Positions 13,509 through 25,900 of a stretch of 64,000 nt of DNA are shown here, piece after piece; the stretch's first letter is position 1; each line of letters starts with the position of its first letter. Origin of the DNA: Temnothorax longispinosus. Lineage: Eukaryota; Arthropoda; Insecta; Hymenoptera; Formicidae. The notes below the pieces were generated by a model. It searched no databases. It was given only the letters and a program-made list of their open reading frames with translations, and was not told the DNA's origin. Position numbers and translations under genes: made by a program. Location of the stretch: assembly GCF_030848805.1 (NCBI RefSeq), contig NC_092359.1:7324623-7388622 (forward strand), read 5' to 3'.

Positions 13509-16500
13509 CTATAACGATAAAATCGATTAAACCTGAGATGGTGTCGCGCGCCCCAAAAATCTTTCGCGAATGGACACGCGATATACCGCGTAATTAGAAA
13601 ATGTGGGATAGAATGTACGTCTAATACGACCGAATAATTTATCTGAATTTTAAATTACATAAAACGATTCGGAGTCATTTTTCGACTTTTTTCAATTTTC
13701 GAATAAATATAAAATAAATGATTTGAATATCAATGATAAATTAAATAGTAAATTCTATATTAAATTTTTTGCAGTACAGAATATTTTATTTATTATCTTC
13801 CGCGAATTATTTTTATAACAATTCACTAAATATAAAATATTCATATATCATCGCGTCATTATCTCTGAACGATGACATACATGTGACATAATCGCGATAA
13901 GTACCAAAACGTGATTATTCTCTAACTAAACGATTCTCGGATGAATAGAGATTGCACCTGATTCTCATCTTTCATCTATGCGATTAAGCACCTAATTCTC
14001 GTGAATAGCATTTCGTAAGTGTGTTGAGATGATAACTACTCATCGACGACATTTCGCGCGGTTTATTCATTTCGAGCAGGATTTGTGATGATAGCAAATG
14101 AGAATTATTGTTTCGCGATATTCATGTGAGATAATTTTTTATTTAAAACGCCCTTTATTAGAGATATATTCGAATATATCTCGTAACGCCCTTTGAATTT
14201 TTCATCAATTTAAACGTAATTCTCTTGCCGAGAGAATTGAGAGAGTGCGGAATAATATACGAGTCGCCGGAAAGAGCGAGATTCGAGGTAACAGAAAATA
14301 TAAACGATACGTATATCGATCGTTTATTAACAATTGACTTGAAATGGAAGAAACGTAATATACACTGCCTATTTATTTTACAATGCTATTAAATATTTCC
14401 CGATGGCGACGAATTGACTGACACACGGCGCAGTTTTTATATGGAGCGTATTATTGTTTATACACGAGGTCGCTCTGTTATTGTTCGCAGGTGTGCGGTG
14501 AAAAGGTAACGGCATTATCTCTCGAGACACGATCGTGATGAGTATCAGATGAAAACGCTCTCATTCCGAGTACGCAAGCATTTAATTAATTTTCCCGTTT
14601 AATGATTCGTAAACAATATGTCAAAGCGAAGAAGGATATCTCGCGTTCGAAGTATCACGTTATAATATTTACACGTGTAATAATTATTTTTTAATTACCT
14701 CGACTCGAACATATCTCGCATAACGGAATTTTTCGCCGATTTTCCGACGAAATATTTTCATAATTTTCGGGTTAAAAGCGCCGAGTAATAATCGTTAATT
14801 GTTCATGAAGGGAATAAGCTCGTTTCCTCGAATTGCGAATCGTCAAATTCAAGTTAACAGCGAGCCATATGGGATATTCATTGTTTATTAATAATATATC
14901 TATTTCGTGTGATTTATACGTTCGAACCGGATTACACACGGAAAACTGAATGATTATGTATTTCCATTGCGTCTTAATTAGCCATTAATTCGACTTTATC
15001 AATTGTAACCTATTGCACGGTGTCAGAATGACGTTACCAATATTTCCGAATTTCGGTTATTAACGAAACCTCGCGAGTGCAGAACGGCAGCGGTATCGCG
15101 CGCGACACGTTTAATTAGCAAGCACTGTGGCAATTAACCACGCATTTCGTCAATCGTGTAATATAAATTTGGCAATTATACATTGGCGATTTATTGAAAT
15201 CCTCTGTCCACACATTCCACACAGGCTCGTCCATTTCATTAATTTAATATCAGAAATATCGCGGATCCTGGCTAAATAGCGATCTACTTTTGTTCTTTTA
15301 ACGCAAAGTAGTAAAAGTAGTGAAGCAGTAAAATGTGCGTCGTATATGCGATTGACATCGAGAATGTCGTGTACGAGTGTCGTACGACCGTTTATTCTGC
15401 TTTGACGAGATTACTAGATTAGTGCGCGCATGACCGTAATTAATTGCTTCCAGGAACGAGGGTTGTTTGAGTGCTATGAAGGAGCAACAACGAGAAAACA
15501 AAAGAAGAGGAGAGGAGGCCTGGGAGGCATCGGGTGCCGGCGGAGCAACCAAAGGGTGAGTAACTTGCTATTATTATTCGTTACTTGCCGAATTTATCGT
15601 TTACAATTATTTTACGCGCGTATCATTTATATTTTGAAATATCGATTATCTTGGGCGATGCTATAATTTGGTCATGTTTGTATTTTACAGGTCAACGTGG
15701 TTTGTGTTAATTATAACTCCGCTGCTGCGCGTCGCATTGTGGTGAGTGACAAATAAAATTTTATTTTAATTCGAGGTAGTGGATTCACAAAAATTCATAG
15801 ATATACATATAGATGCATACATAAAAAATAAGAATCAATAAAAATATTACAAATAAATAATTCATTGCTATCTCGACACTATCAGAATTTGTAATTCTAA
15901 TTATCTGCAAACTGCAGATAATTAAAATATTATACGATATATTGTGGAATATCCTATATAGACAAATGCGGTATTATAGAAAAAAATGAGTAATTGTGAA
16001 AAAGACGCTATTAATCTAATCACGTTTACGGTACAGAGAAAGCGTATTCTGTGCATCGATGCGTTCGCTGGGGGGTTTAAATGGCTTTTTCCCGCTCTAC
16101 TGCCCTCGGAGAATTTGCATCGGAGCAAAGTGAGATGCTACGTCAGTACATTTACGTATGTTGCGTTATCTACGATCGCCCTATATCAGCATTTTGCGCT
16201 AAATGTCACCTCAATGATAGATAGGCTCCTCGTTTCCTGAGCACGTTCCTAACGCGTAGCAATTTCCATTTTCGCGTGTCTCCGCGAATTGTCCGATTTG
16301 GGTAAGTAACTTTGGGGGAAGAGAGGGAAATACCCCGATTGTCGGAGCTATATAGTCTGACAAAAAAATTACCTTCGGTTGATACCAATCGGCTGCGAAC
16401 GAGGTCGACCTTGTTCCCCACGAGGATGACCGCCCTCGCGGATACGTGATCGCTCCGCCATAAGGATTGGAGAACCTCCTCAGCGGTGCGCACCGAAGCC

Positions 16501-19500
16501 CGATCGGTCGTAGAATAAACGACGCAGTACGCGTGCGGTTCGTACGTCGAGATACAATTTTCCGGCTGTAAGCATTAATCATGACGGAGACAGATTAACA
16601 CTAATGACCACGATCGAGCTTATCTGTCTCCATTTCCTATTTATGAAGTATATTAATTGATCGTCATATACGAAACAACCGTTCCGCATCGACATCTTCG
16701 TATAATTTTCAGACAAATTAATTACGCACACGCAATTAAAATCACATTTTAAATAAAATCATTAATTGGTTTTTTGCTACAAGATTATAATGCAACTAAA
16801 ATGTGATTTTAATTGCATTATAATCTTGTAGCAAAAAGCCAGTTTAATAATTTTACTTTTATTTAAAGATTTATTCGTCGCTATAATCTTAAAATATGTA
16901 AAAAAAAAAACATGTGTGCGGATATTGTGGTAGAACATAATCTATTTTTTGTTTCAAAGCTTCAAACACGCAATGCAATTTTCCGGGTAGATATTAATCA
17001 TAGTGGATATTAATATTAATGGTCATAATGGAGCTTGACAGTCTCTATTTCCAATTTATGATACACTATTGCATGAAACAGCCGTATTTCATATATCAAC
17101 AAAGTTCGCATAATTTCCACAGAGAAGTTAATTAATATAATTATTATCTCATTTTAGTTATATTAATTTTAATATTATATGTAAAAATTCTATTCCTTCA
17201 TCATTTCAAACATATTCCATTAATCCAGTAAAAGCTACATCTGTTCGTATTTTCACATTAATCTTTCCGTCCTACAAATAGTGAAATAAATATTTTTTAT
17301 TTCCTTTTTCAACCCAACGAAGCCAAGGTTTTCATAGATGTATTATAAAGAAGCGCGCTCTTTTGTATGGGTATTATAAAAGAGAACTTCTGTAGAACAA
17401 GGCATTACAGGAGCAAGCTTTAGAAGTTTGCTATTACGCTTTAGACATAACTTATATATAAGAGGAATATGTCTATAGAGATTCCTTGGGGCGCATAATT
17501 ATGGTGATGGCAGGGAATAAAATCAGATAGAAAAGTTGAAATAAAATTTACTATGTAATATAGAACTGTATAATTAATGGTGCCTGAACATTTTTAAAGT
17601 CTCGTGGTTTTTTTATCGTTAATGCCGAGGGGTCGAAAGAGAAAAATGTTCTAGTGTCATCACAATGGATGACATAAATTCGCGAGAGATCATACGTGTT
17701 GTTTCCGATTGAAATCGGTAGACCGGAAAAAGTTAAAGAGAAGGAATCAAAAAAGAGAATAATGTTATCTATTATGATGGGTATTTGACATTTTGAAGCT
17801 TAGCATGTTGGATTTTTATAATTAATGCGTAAATGATGTTAATTCTTTGGTCCTTGCATTTTTCGTTCATTGTTATTTGTTCTCTTTCTCTCTGTCTGGA
17901 AATATTATTTTTCATACTTGTCAATTTTTACTGAAGAGTTGACGTAGTCGACTAATTTTCAATTAACGGCGGAAATATTTAAAAATAAAAAACATTCCAC
18001 GTTATACCCGATAAAGCGGTAAACTTTGACAAGACTTATTTGATTTATCATTTTAATTAAATTCGAGATTGTTAATACTATTGTAGTCGGTTGATATTAT
18101 TGTGTTATTTGCCGTGGTTGAATCGAAAAATTAAAAAATCAGTGCATTTATCTTTTTACTTAAAAAGACCTATCTTTCTCTTTACAAAGCGCAATCAAGT
18201 TTCGCTGTTCATTATTGTCCACTCGAATGACGTAAAAGTTCCTGGAATAATTGCAATCGCAACGTTACGAGTATTGCAACACCCGCTCAGAAAATGCTAG
18301 GCAATAAATAGTGATCTCCGGGCGATCTTTTTCACTGTATTTCGTAATGGGTGCTCGTAACGAAGTCCAATCGAAAGGACGTTTAGTTCCGAAACGGAAG
18401 GGATATCGGCTTAAAATCACTGTAAGGGTCTAAATTATATTTCGGTGGAGTTTTGGAAAAGACGGAGTATAATGTTCAGACTAAGTTAGGACGATCCCTC
18501 CCCGGCTCTATCTGGCTTAGTCATTTGCCGTAATCTTTCTGACCTAAATGTCTGTTTAATATAAACATAGATGTACAAAAGTGATTTATTCAGACCTTCT
18601 TTTTATAAAAGCAAGCGTAATATTCGCCGAAACAATTACTTAAAATATTCATAAGTATACTTTCACAATAATACACAAGGAGAGATATTAATTATTTCGA
18701 ATCGTATTAAATGTAAGTAAATCCAATTTTTGTTTTTTTTTATTGACAAAAATAAAAGTCCAGTTCGTCCGGCTAAGGGGGGGAGGGATTAGCGTTAAAT
18801 CACGTTAGCGCAGTCAGTCGTTAAAGGTTAAGATCGCAACGAGAACGGGTTCTGTGATTTTGCGAACGATTATACGAAAGAATTACCTTGAACCGTATCA
18901 AAGGCGCGCTATGCCTCGTGATATCGAATATATCTAGGGATCGACCACTTAACGGTCGAACGCGCGGCATGGCTCGATGCTCGTCAATGACTCGCGGCAC
19001 GCCTGGTTGAACGGAGGCAGGAGAGAACGAAGAACGCTTCGTTACTCCCTCAGGTCCTTTTTCTTATAGCCCCTCTAAGCTCGCGCGCGGGAGCTTACGG
19101 TTAGCTCGTCACGCCGTAGCTCTTACTTGGTCGGTTACACAAAAACCGCAAATCGGACTGTGTCGCGCCGCATTCGGATGCCGGACGGGCCACAGGTCTG
19201 GATAGGATTGCTCCATTTGGGAGTTTTCTCGCCGCGTGTACCCGCACCGTGAATGCAAAAAGTAACCACGTTAATTACGTCTAGTATGAAAAGGATATCT
19301 CGGGATCTATTAACCGAATTTTCGCATATATGCAATTACATTTTGATATCTTAATGTATTTTATAATTATTATAAAAATAATTTAAAAATATAGTTACTG
19401 GAAAATTATTAGGATTTCTAGCTATTTTCTCAGGAAATATATGGATGTGTTAAAAGTAAAAATCACGATTTATTTTAACTTTATCTCGTAAATACTTCTT

Positions 19501-19918
19501 TCGCAAAGTGTATACGAAATGATTTAATTTACTAACTACGTTTTCTTACATTTAATGCAATAAAAGAAGAGAACTGTATTAATAGCATACGGAAAATCAA
19601 TAATTGCATTTTTATCTCGTTCCTTTCGCAAGTTCCTACACATGCGAGAGATAGGAGTACAATTACACAATGATTTGAGAAAATTAATTGAATAATTCTG
19701 AGAAATAATTAGAAACAAAAGCTAATAAAACACTCTCGGATACACATCACGCATTATACATATATTTACGTATTTACATTGATTAAATAAAATGTGTTTG
19801 ACTCTGAAATCACAACATAAGATCAAGGGCTGCCTCATTTGCGCTTAACTTTGTTGGTAAACTCTGTTAATGAATTCGCGTAAATGCGAAATAAATATGA
19901 GACTGCTCTCTAAATTCC

Positions 19919-19953
<35 letters not shown>

Positions 19954-22900
19954 TTCTATCTCTCATCTTACTTTTTCAAATTTATAGAGGATGTTTCCTT
20001 AACTAAGATTTGATTTCGCCAAAGATTTTTTCTTAACTTTTCGTCTCTCAGTTTGAAGCATTAAATGTGAATGTGCTGCGAGATGATAAATGAGTTGTAT
20101 CTTTAAATATGTATTTATGTAAGATATCCACTGACTATTGCCACTCATTTGCGTATTATTTAATCAATCTACTTTAATGAGAATTTTATTAGATTCTATC
20201 ATTCCTGCGATTCCATTTTCAACATTAATCACTTTGGTAACTAAATTGCGAGTTAAAACGTTGTTAAGATAAAATCCACTTAAAATTGTACAACTCAATT
20301 AAAAAAAATGTTTAACTTAGCTCTGTCGTAACTATAACGTATTGCACACAATGTAATATTATTTCGAGGTATTAACGAAGTAACCGTATGCATTTAATAG
20401 CAGCTATATGGTTAATAGTTAATATGAATATGTTTAACGTTATGAATAATGGATGCATATTATAGCCGCAAACCGCTGATAAATTAGTGTTTATACACAA
20501 TGTTGTTTCACTATAATATATCTATTTTTCAGTAATCTATCTTCATAAATATATTAGTACAATTTTATTTACGTGACACATCTGACAAAGCGACAACAGT
20601 GCAATTTCTAATTCAGTTTTTAATAAAAATGATGTAGATACTTTTAAACTCGTTACTCTGTTCACTTACAAGTTTTTTTGATCGATACAAAGTTAGTTTT
20701 TTAACAAAAATTTTAAGAAGTCGTTTTTTCTCAAAAAATTTAAATTCCGTCTACCCTATTCATTTACCTTAAATAATTATGTTCGATAAATTATGATCTT
20801 ATTTTAAAGTTCACTTGAAATTAAACTGCAAAATTAGTTTCTGTTGTTCTTATTTCGTAGCTCAAACATTCACGATCACATCATTTCTAATTGCCCATCT
20901 AACAAGGACTATCGATTTCTCGACATTCTTGTCGAGGTAAAAGGTATCTCGAATTGATTGAAGGATACATTGATGAAAATTGACTCGTTAGATCTAGGAC
21001 ATGTCAGATATGCCGTAGCAACCTGAGCTCGAAATATCGATTTCTTTTGTATATAAAAATATCGTTCTAGATATATTTCTAAGAAATTATAAAGAAGAAG
21101 ATTAATAAAATGTAATTCGTTTTTTAATTAAGGAGACAATTTCCTCCATTATCGACAATTGGAGAGATGCCATCTTAATTTTTTTTTAATCCTATCTGTG
21201 TTAAGAAATTGCTACCCTATAAGTTTATCTGCGTAATAAATACGCATTAACTCGGTAGAGGCCGACCTAATCGAATTCCGGGACTATCAGCGGAAATCAG
21301 GATCGCGGCCTCGCGGCCTAACGTGATTAGAGGCCAGCCTTGACTTTCGCGGTACCAAGAATAACGGCGGCGCGCATCAGGCCGTCCCGCGCGGGTACGG
21401 CCTTCGGTCGCCGGAATTCCGCGGGAATTCAGGAAGTTCGGAACTCGAGAGTTCGACCGCCATTAACGTGGCGCAATCGTTCGCCGTTTTCGTCGGCACA
21501 CGCGAAGATCGGCCGCATGCGCGCGAGCGCGTATCGGCGCGCGGAGCGGTCGACCGCGTGATATACGAGTTGCGTTGTACGCGAACGGCTGCGAACGTAC
21601 GTTTTAATTAAAGGGTAAATTCGATTGAAATTGTCTGGCGAAGCGTGGCGGCGCGGCTCTATCCCCGCGTTCCCGCCCCCCCCCCTCCCTCCCGTCCCAC
21701 AGTCAACCAACCCCCTTCCGACGTAGGCCACTGTGTATGTATATATCACGGCATGCAGTAGGGTTCCACATTTACGGCGCGGTACGCGAGTATCGTCGCG
21801 CCAACGCGTCAGCTCGCCCACCGTGGAAAATGGATTTTAATTTAATTCCCGCGGTACAAAAGCACACACCGCGTGCGCCCCTCCTGGACCGTCCTTTCAA
21901 CCTGCCCGCCCCCCCGTGTTAACTCGATTACGACGTCTCCGTCGTCGTGAGAGCACTTCACCGGAGGTTCAGGCGCGGTCCCCTCATTCGTTTGTTCGAC
22001 GAAAACGAGAGGAGACTGGCTGGCTGGCTGGCTAAAGATCGAGCTTGCGGCGAAAATGATTAGTTCAGGGGTACGGAAAATTAGCGACATTAATGATACG
22101 TGCGCATCAATGAGCAATTGACTATGAAATTTCTGAGACCTGTTGTTAAATTCATTGTCAGTCACATCGACGGTCTTCACCATTCTGCTCTTCTCTTGAT
22201 CTTGATAAAAATATGACTATATTTTATATTTCTAGTCCATTATATGTTATATAAGATAATTTATTGAAATTTTTGCCGAGCGGAATTTTATTTTACACAT
22301 TTTTTTAAAATAATTTTGTTGAAATAAAATATCTAAAATGGATTTCTGCTTGGTAAACATTTCATTAAAATTTATTACTCGATACTAATTCTGATAACAT
22401 TTTGTTCTTCAATTTCACAAATGTCAACATTAGCAAAATTCGCGATACGATGATATGTACAGATAAACTATAATATATGATAGCTATTAAACTTACCGTC
22501 ATTTCGGCACAAGAGTGATCGATAAAAGTCAATTCCGATTCCTCGCCAGCCAAGAGCACGCTGACGGTCTTTTCGCCGGACTCGTCATCTGCAACGTGAA
22601 CGAGAATACAGTTAGGTTTTTAAATTTTAAGTTAGTTGAATTCAGGGCACGTATTATGGAACTTTTCGGAATGGATTCCGATCGGAATTGTTCCGTTTTC
22701 CCTAGAAAGCAAAATAGAAATCCAGGAAATAACTAAACAATTCCGATCGAAATCCATTCCGAAAAGTTCCATAATACTCGGAGATGGTATCACGAGTGAG
22801 TGAAATGTATATTAAGTAGCTTATTAAGTAATTAACAAATAAAGCCAGAACAGTTAACCTGATTTTATGGGGAAACAAACGTCTGAGACTAAGTTAAGTG

Positions 22901-25900
22901 TCACTTCAGAAGCGTCCTTCATTCTAAATGCAATTCAGACTAGGAATATGCCGGTACTTGTAAAGTGCAAATCAGGCCGAATTCAAACTTCCTCATCGGT
23001 TTTCGAATAAGTTTGATAATTCGGCAAGATCCTCGTGAAACTGACGCAGCACTACTCGCAACAGCTTTACTCTAATTGTATAAATAAAGATTCATATTTT
23101 GAGGAGTGGGAATTTATTTCGTACGGGGTGAAGTCTTTGGTACAGAGACTTCCGAGTAACCCGAAATAATATAGAGTGTCAGCATTTAAATCGGATTTGT
23201 TTCGGTTCACGCACACACAGCAGATCAAACAGTGGGGATCCGAAAACATCGTGTTGCCCCTATTCCGGGCCATTCCACGCCGCTTCGTATCGCGCATGCA
23301 TGTGATGCATGGATTTTTCCGTGACCGCTCGAACAAAACAATTACATCACACTCCAAACTCGAATGGAGAGTACCCTGCTTGTTTTCGTTCCGGTTCATT
23401 CCCAGTCTATTCGGCTGGCTTTCGAGGATTCTTACAGGGGGGTCGCGTGCCGCGTTCGATCGATCGGCCGTGTTGTCGGACGAGGACGACGGGGTACGGT
23501 AGGCCGTAGATTTTGCGGTCGCGATGACTGCAACTTGTGTGTATGTGGTCGACTCACCGATCGAAGTGTCGTAGGCGTGCAGGTACTCGGAAGTCATAAA
23601 TTGAGACACCAACGAGCTCTTGCCAACGGCGGGGGCGCCCAGCATAAGGACGCGATACGGCGCCGGACCTTGAGACGCGCTGCTCTCCCTCGAACTCGCC
23701 AACGAGCCCGCCGCCGAATTCCGCGCCGTTCCTGGGTACGAGGCAGTCAGGTGTTCCGTGCTGCGTCGAATAGAAGAAAGGCTAGGCGCGTGTTGAGATT
23801 AGCACAGGATAAAGCTACATCGTCGATTTATATCAAAATCAAAACTTATTTCGTTAAAAGATTCAAGAAAATAAGGAAAGATATACTATGCCGCACTTAA
23901 ATTTTTTGATCGACGATTTGGGGGGGGGGGGGGGGGGGATTTTTTGCTTGGACACAAAAATGAACGAATGTCACGGACGTTCAGTTTTTTAGAACGTAAT
24001 TTTTTTAGATTCGTAATAATACTACAGCTGAGTAAAAAGCATCATACATATCTTATTGGAAAATTGAAAAATGTATTTTTATTTCTCTATTATTATTATA
24101 CCATATAAATATATATTTAATTTTATATATTTTAGCCATTCAAGAATTTATAATAAAAATATAATAAACTATAATACTATAACTATATATAATAACTATA
24201 ATACTTTCAATCAAGTTTTCATCCGCTGAATTATTTCAGGGATAAAACGATCATCATTCTCAAACAGATCTGGAGGTTTACAATTAGATAGACTGTTCGA
24301 TTTAAATAAATTCTAAAAAATAGTTCTGAAAAGAATTGAGTTGCATTATAATCTCTCAAAGGAGTTCTTAGGCATAATGAGAAATCATAAATGCTTATGG
24401 AAGATACTTAGCTTTACATGACACAAGTAATCCGGATCAGATGAAAAGAAAAATTGCTTTCTTAAGGCGGAAGTATTCCATGAAAAATTCTTGCATCTCG
24501 CGCATTATTTCATCAAAATATATCTTTAAATTAAAAATACTTTTTTTAAAAAGTTAAAATTTTTTTAATCAAGATATATTTATATAAAAATTAAACTACA
24601 GTAACTGTTTTCTCTTTATAAAATATAATATCTACTTTAGATTCCAAATTTATTTGTTTCAATATTATTACTGCTATATTAACTGTAAGTAATAAAATAC
24701 AATTATGTCTCATACATGTATGTTGGCATTACATAAATCAAGAGACACGAAGTGTCTTGCGCCAAGTGTACGTGTGGTATAATTTAACCTTTCTTTCGAG
24801 GTATCTTAAATAGGCAATAAATCTAAATGTCGCGCGCGACGCGTGTTGCTGCAGAAGTCATCTCGTGAGATTCGAATGAAATTTTGAGAACCTCTTCTAC
24901 GAAGAGATATAAACTGATTTTATCTCGGTGAAAATTTCATCGGTCGTATGCTCCCCTCGTATTTTCCCTAACTTCCAAATTTTCAACGTCAAATATTTTG
25001 AGTAACTAAGCTTCAAATTAAAATCTCATTAAAGTCTACGGGCAATTAATTAACTGTAAGACACAGAATATCTCTCTTACACGTTAAGCCTTGAAGGGTT
25101 TATTTTCTGAAGTATTTTAGCCCCTCATCTCTGTTAAGCACACTCGAAATTACACCTCGTTTTAAATTTTCACAGAGGAAAGGTCAACTACGATTTTGTC
25201 GCAGAACACGCTCCTGCAATTCGATATTCCTGCGACAAACTTTAGAAAATATTCTGCATATTGTACATTGGAAATTTGTTCCATGCGATATTCACTCTTC
25301 GTTTTATATATCGATATCAAACACACGGTAGTCGCGTCTAGAAAGGAAAAAAGTATCGTAACAGGTTTATTCAATCGCGCGTGAATATTCAACGTTCACA
25401 CTTCGGTCGGCAGAATCTGAGTAATAAGATTAGCGCTTACAATGACACGACTCGTTACTTGAGTCATTGATACTTTGCGCTTCGTTAATTCGCTTAGTTC
25501 GATATTAAGCACTGCTACATATAAATATTTTATAATATATTATGTACAAATATTCTTTTCGGGGGGAAATCAAACTCTCTTATATAGTCCGTGTTTGCCA
25601 ATAGTTTACATGCATTTAATATATTCTCAACATTTCCTTTTAATATATGGTACCTACATGACTATGGCTGGATAATACAATTATTTTAATCTTCTGTCAC
25701 AGAGTTTAGATGAAGTTATCAGAATCTTTTGCTGTATGTGAATTCAGACATCTTTTCATTTTTCTGCATAATGCGGATTTCTCGAATGACATTTAGATTC
25801 CACTTGTCCTAACCTTTTCATAAAAGATACTTTTAATTTTCTCAAAAATAGAAATATACAAATGTATGACATTCTTATAAATAGACAATAATACAAATAA

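Larger units (their letters stand above)
16566..22496 (-). other. RGK intron 8 (about 5.9 kb)
   Basis: The largest RGK intron, containing the duplicated acceptor region, interleaved inverted repeats and a CT repeat. A GC- and CpG-rich block at 21,300-21,950 ends in C runs and four TGGC units at 22,016-22,033. No exon with convincing splice sites was found in it. The GC-rich block may be regulatory. Confidence 0.55.

Noticed and set aside
15898..15924. Perfect 12-bp-armed hairpin 150 bp downstream of the nested small ORF, considered as a terminator
   Set aside because: RNA polymerase II genes do not use bacterial-type hairpin terminators. It is more likely a chance or transposon-derived palindrome in AT-rich DNA.
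21340..22183. Open frames in the GC-rich part of RGK intron 8
   Set aside because: No acceptor/donor pair of matching phase and no recognisable domain. Exons 8 and 9 already join in phase without them.
23067..23557. Continuation of the P-loop frame beyond exon 7
   Set aside because: The frame passes through a strong donor (ATCG|GTGAGT). The residues beyond do not continue a GTPase fold, while exon 8 does.
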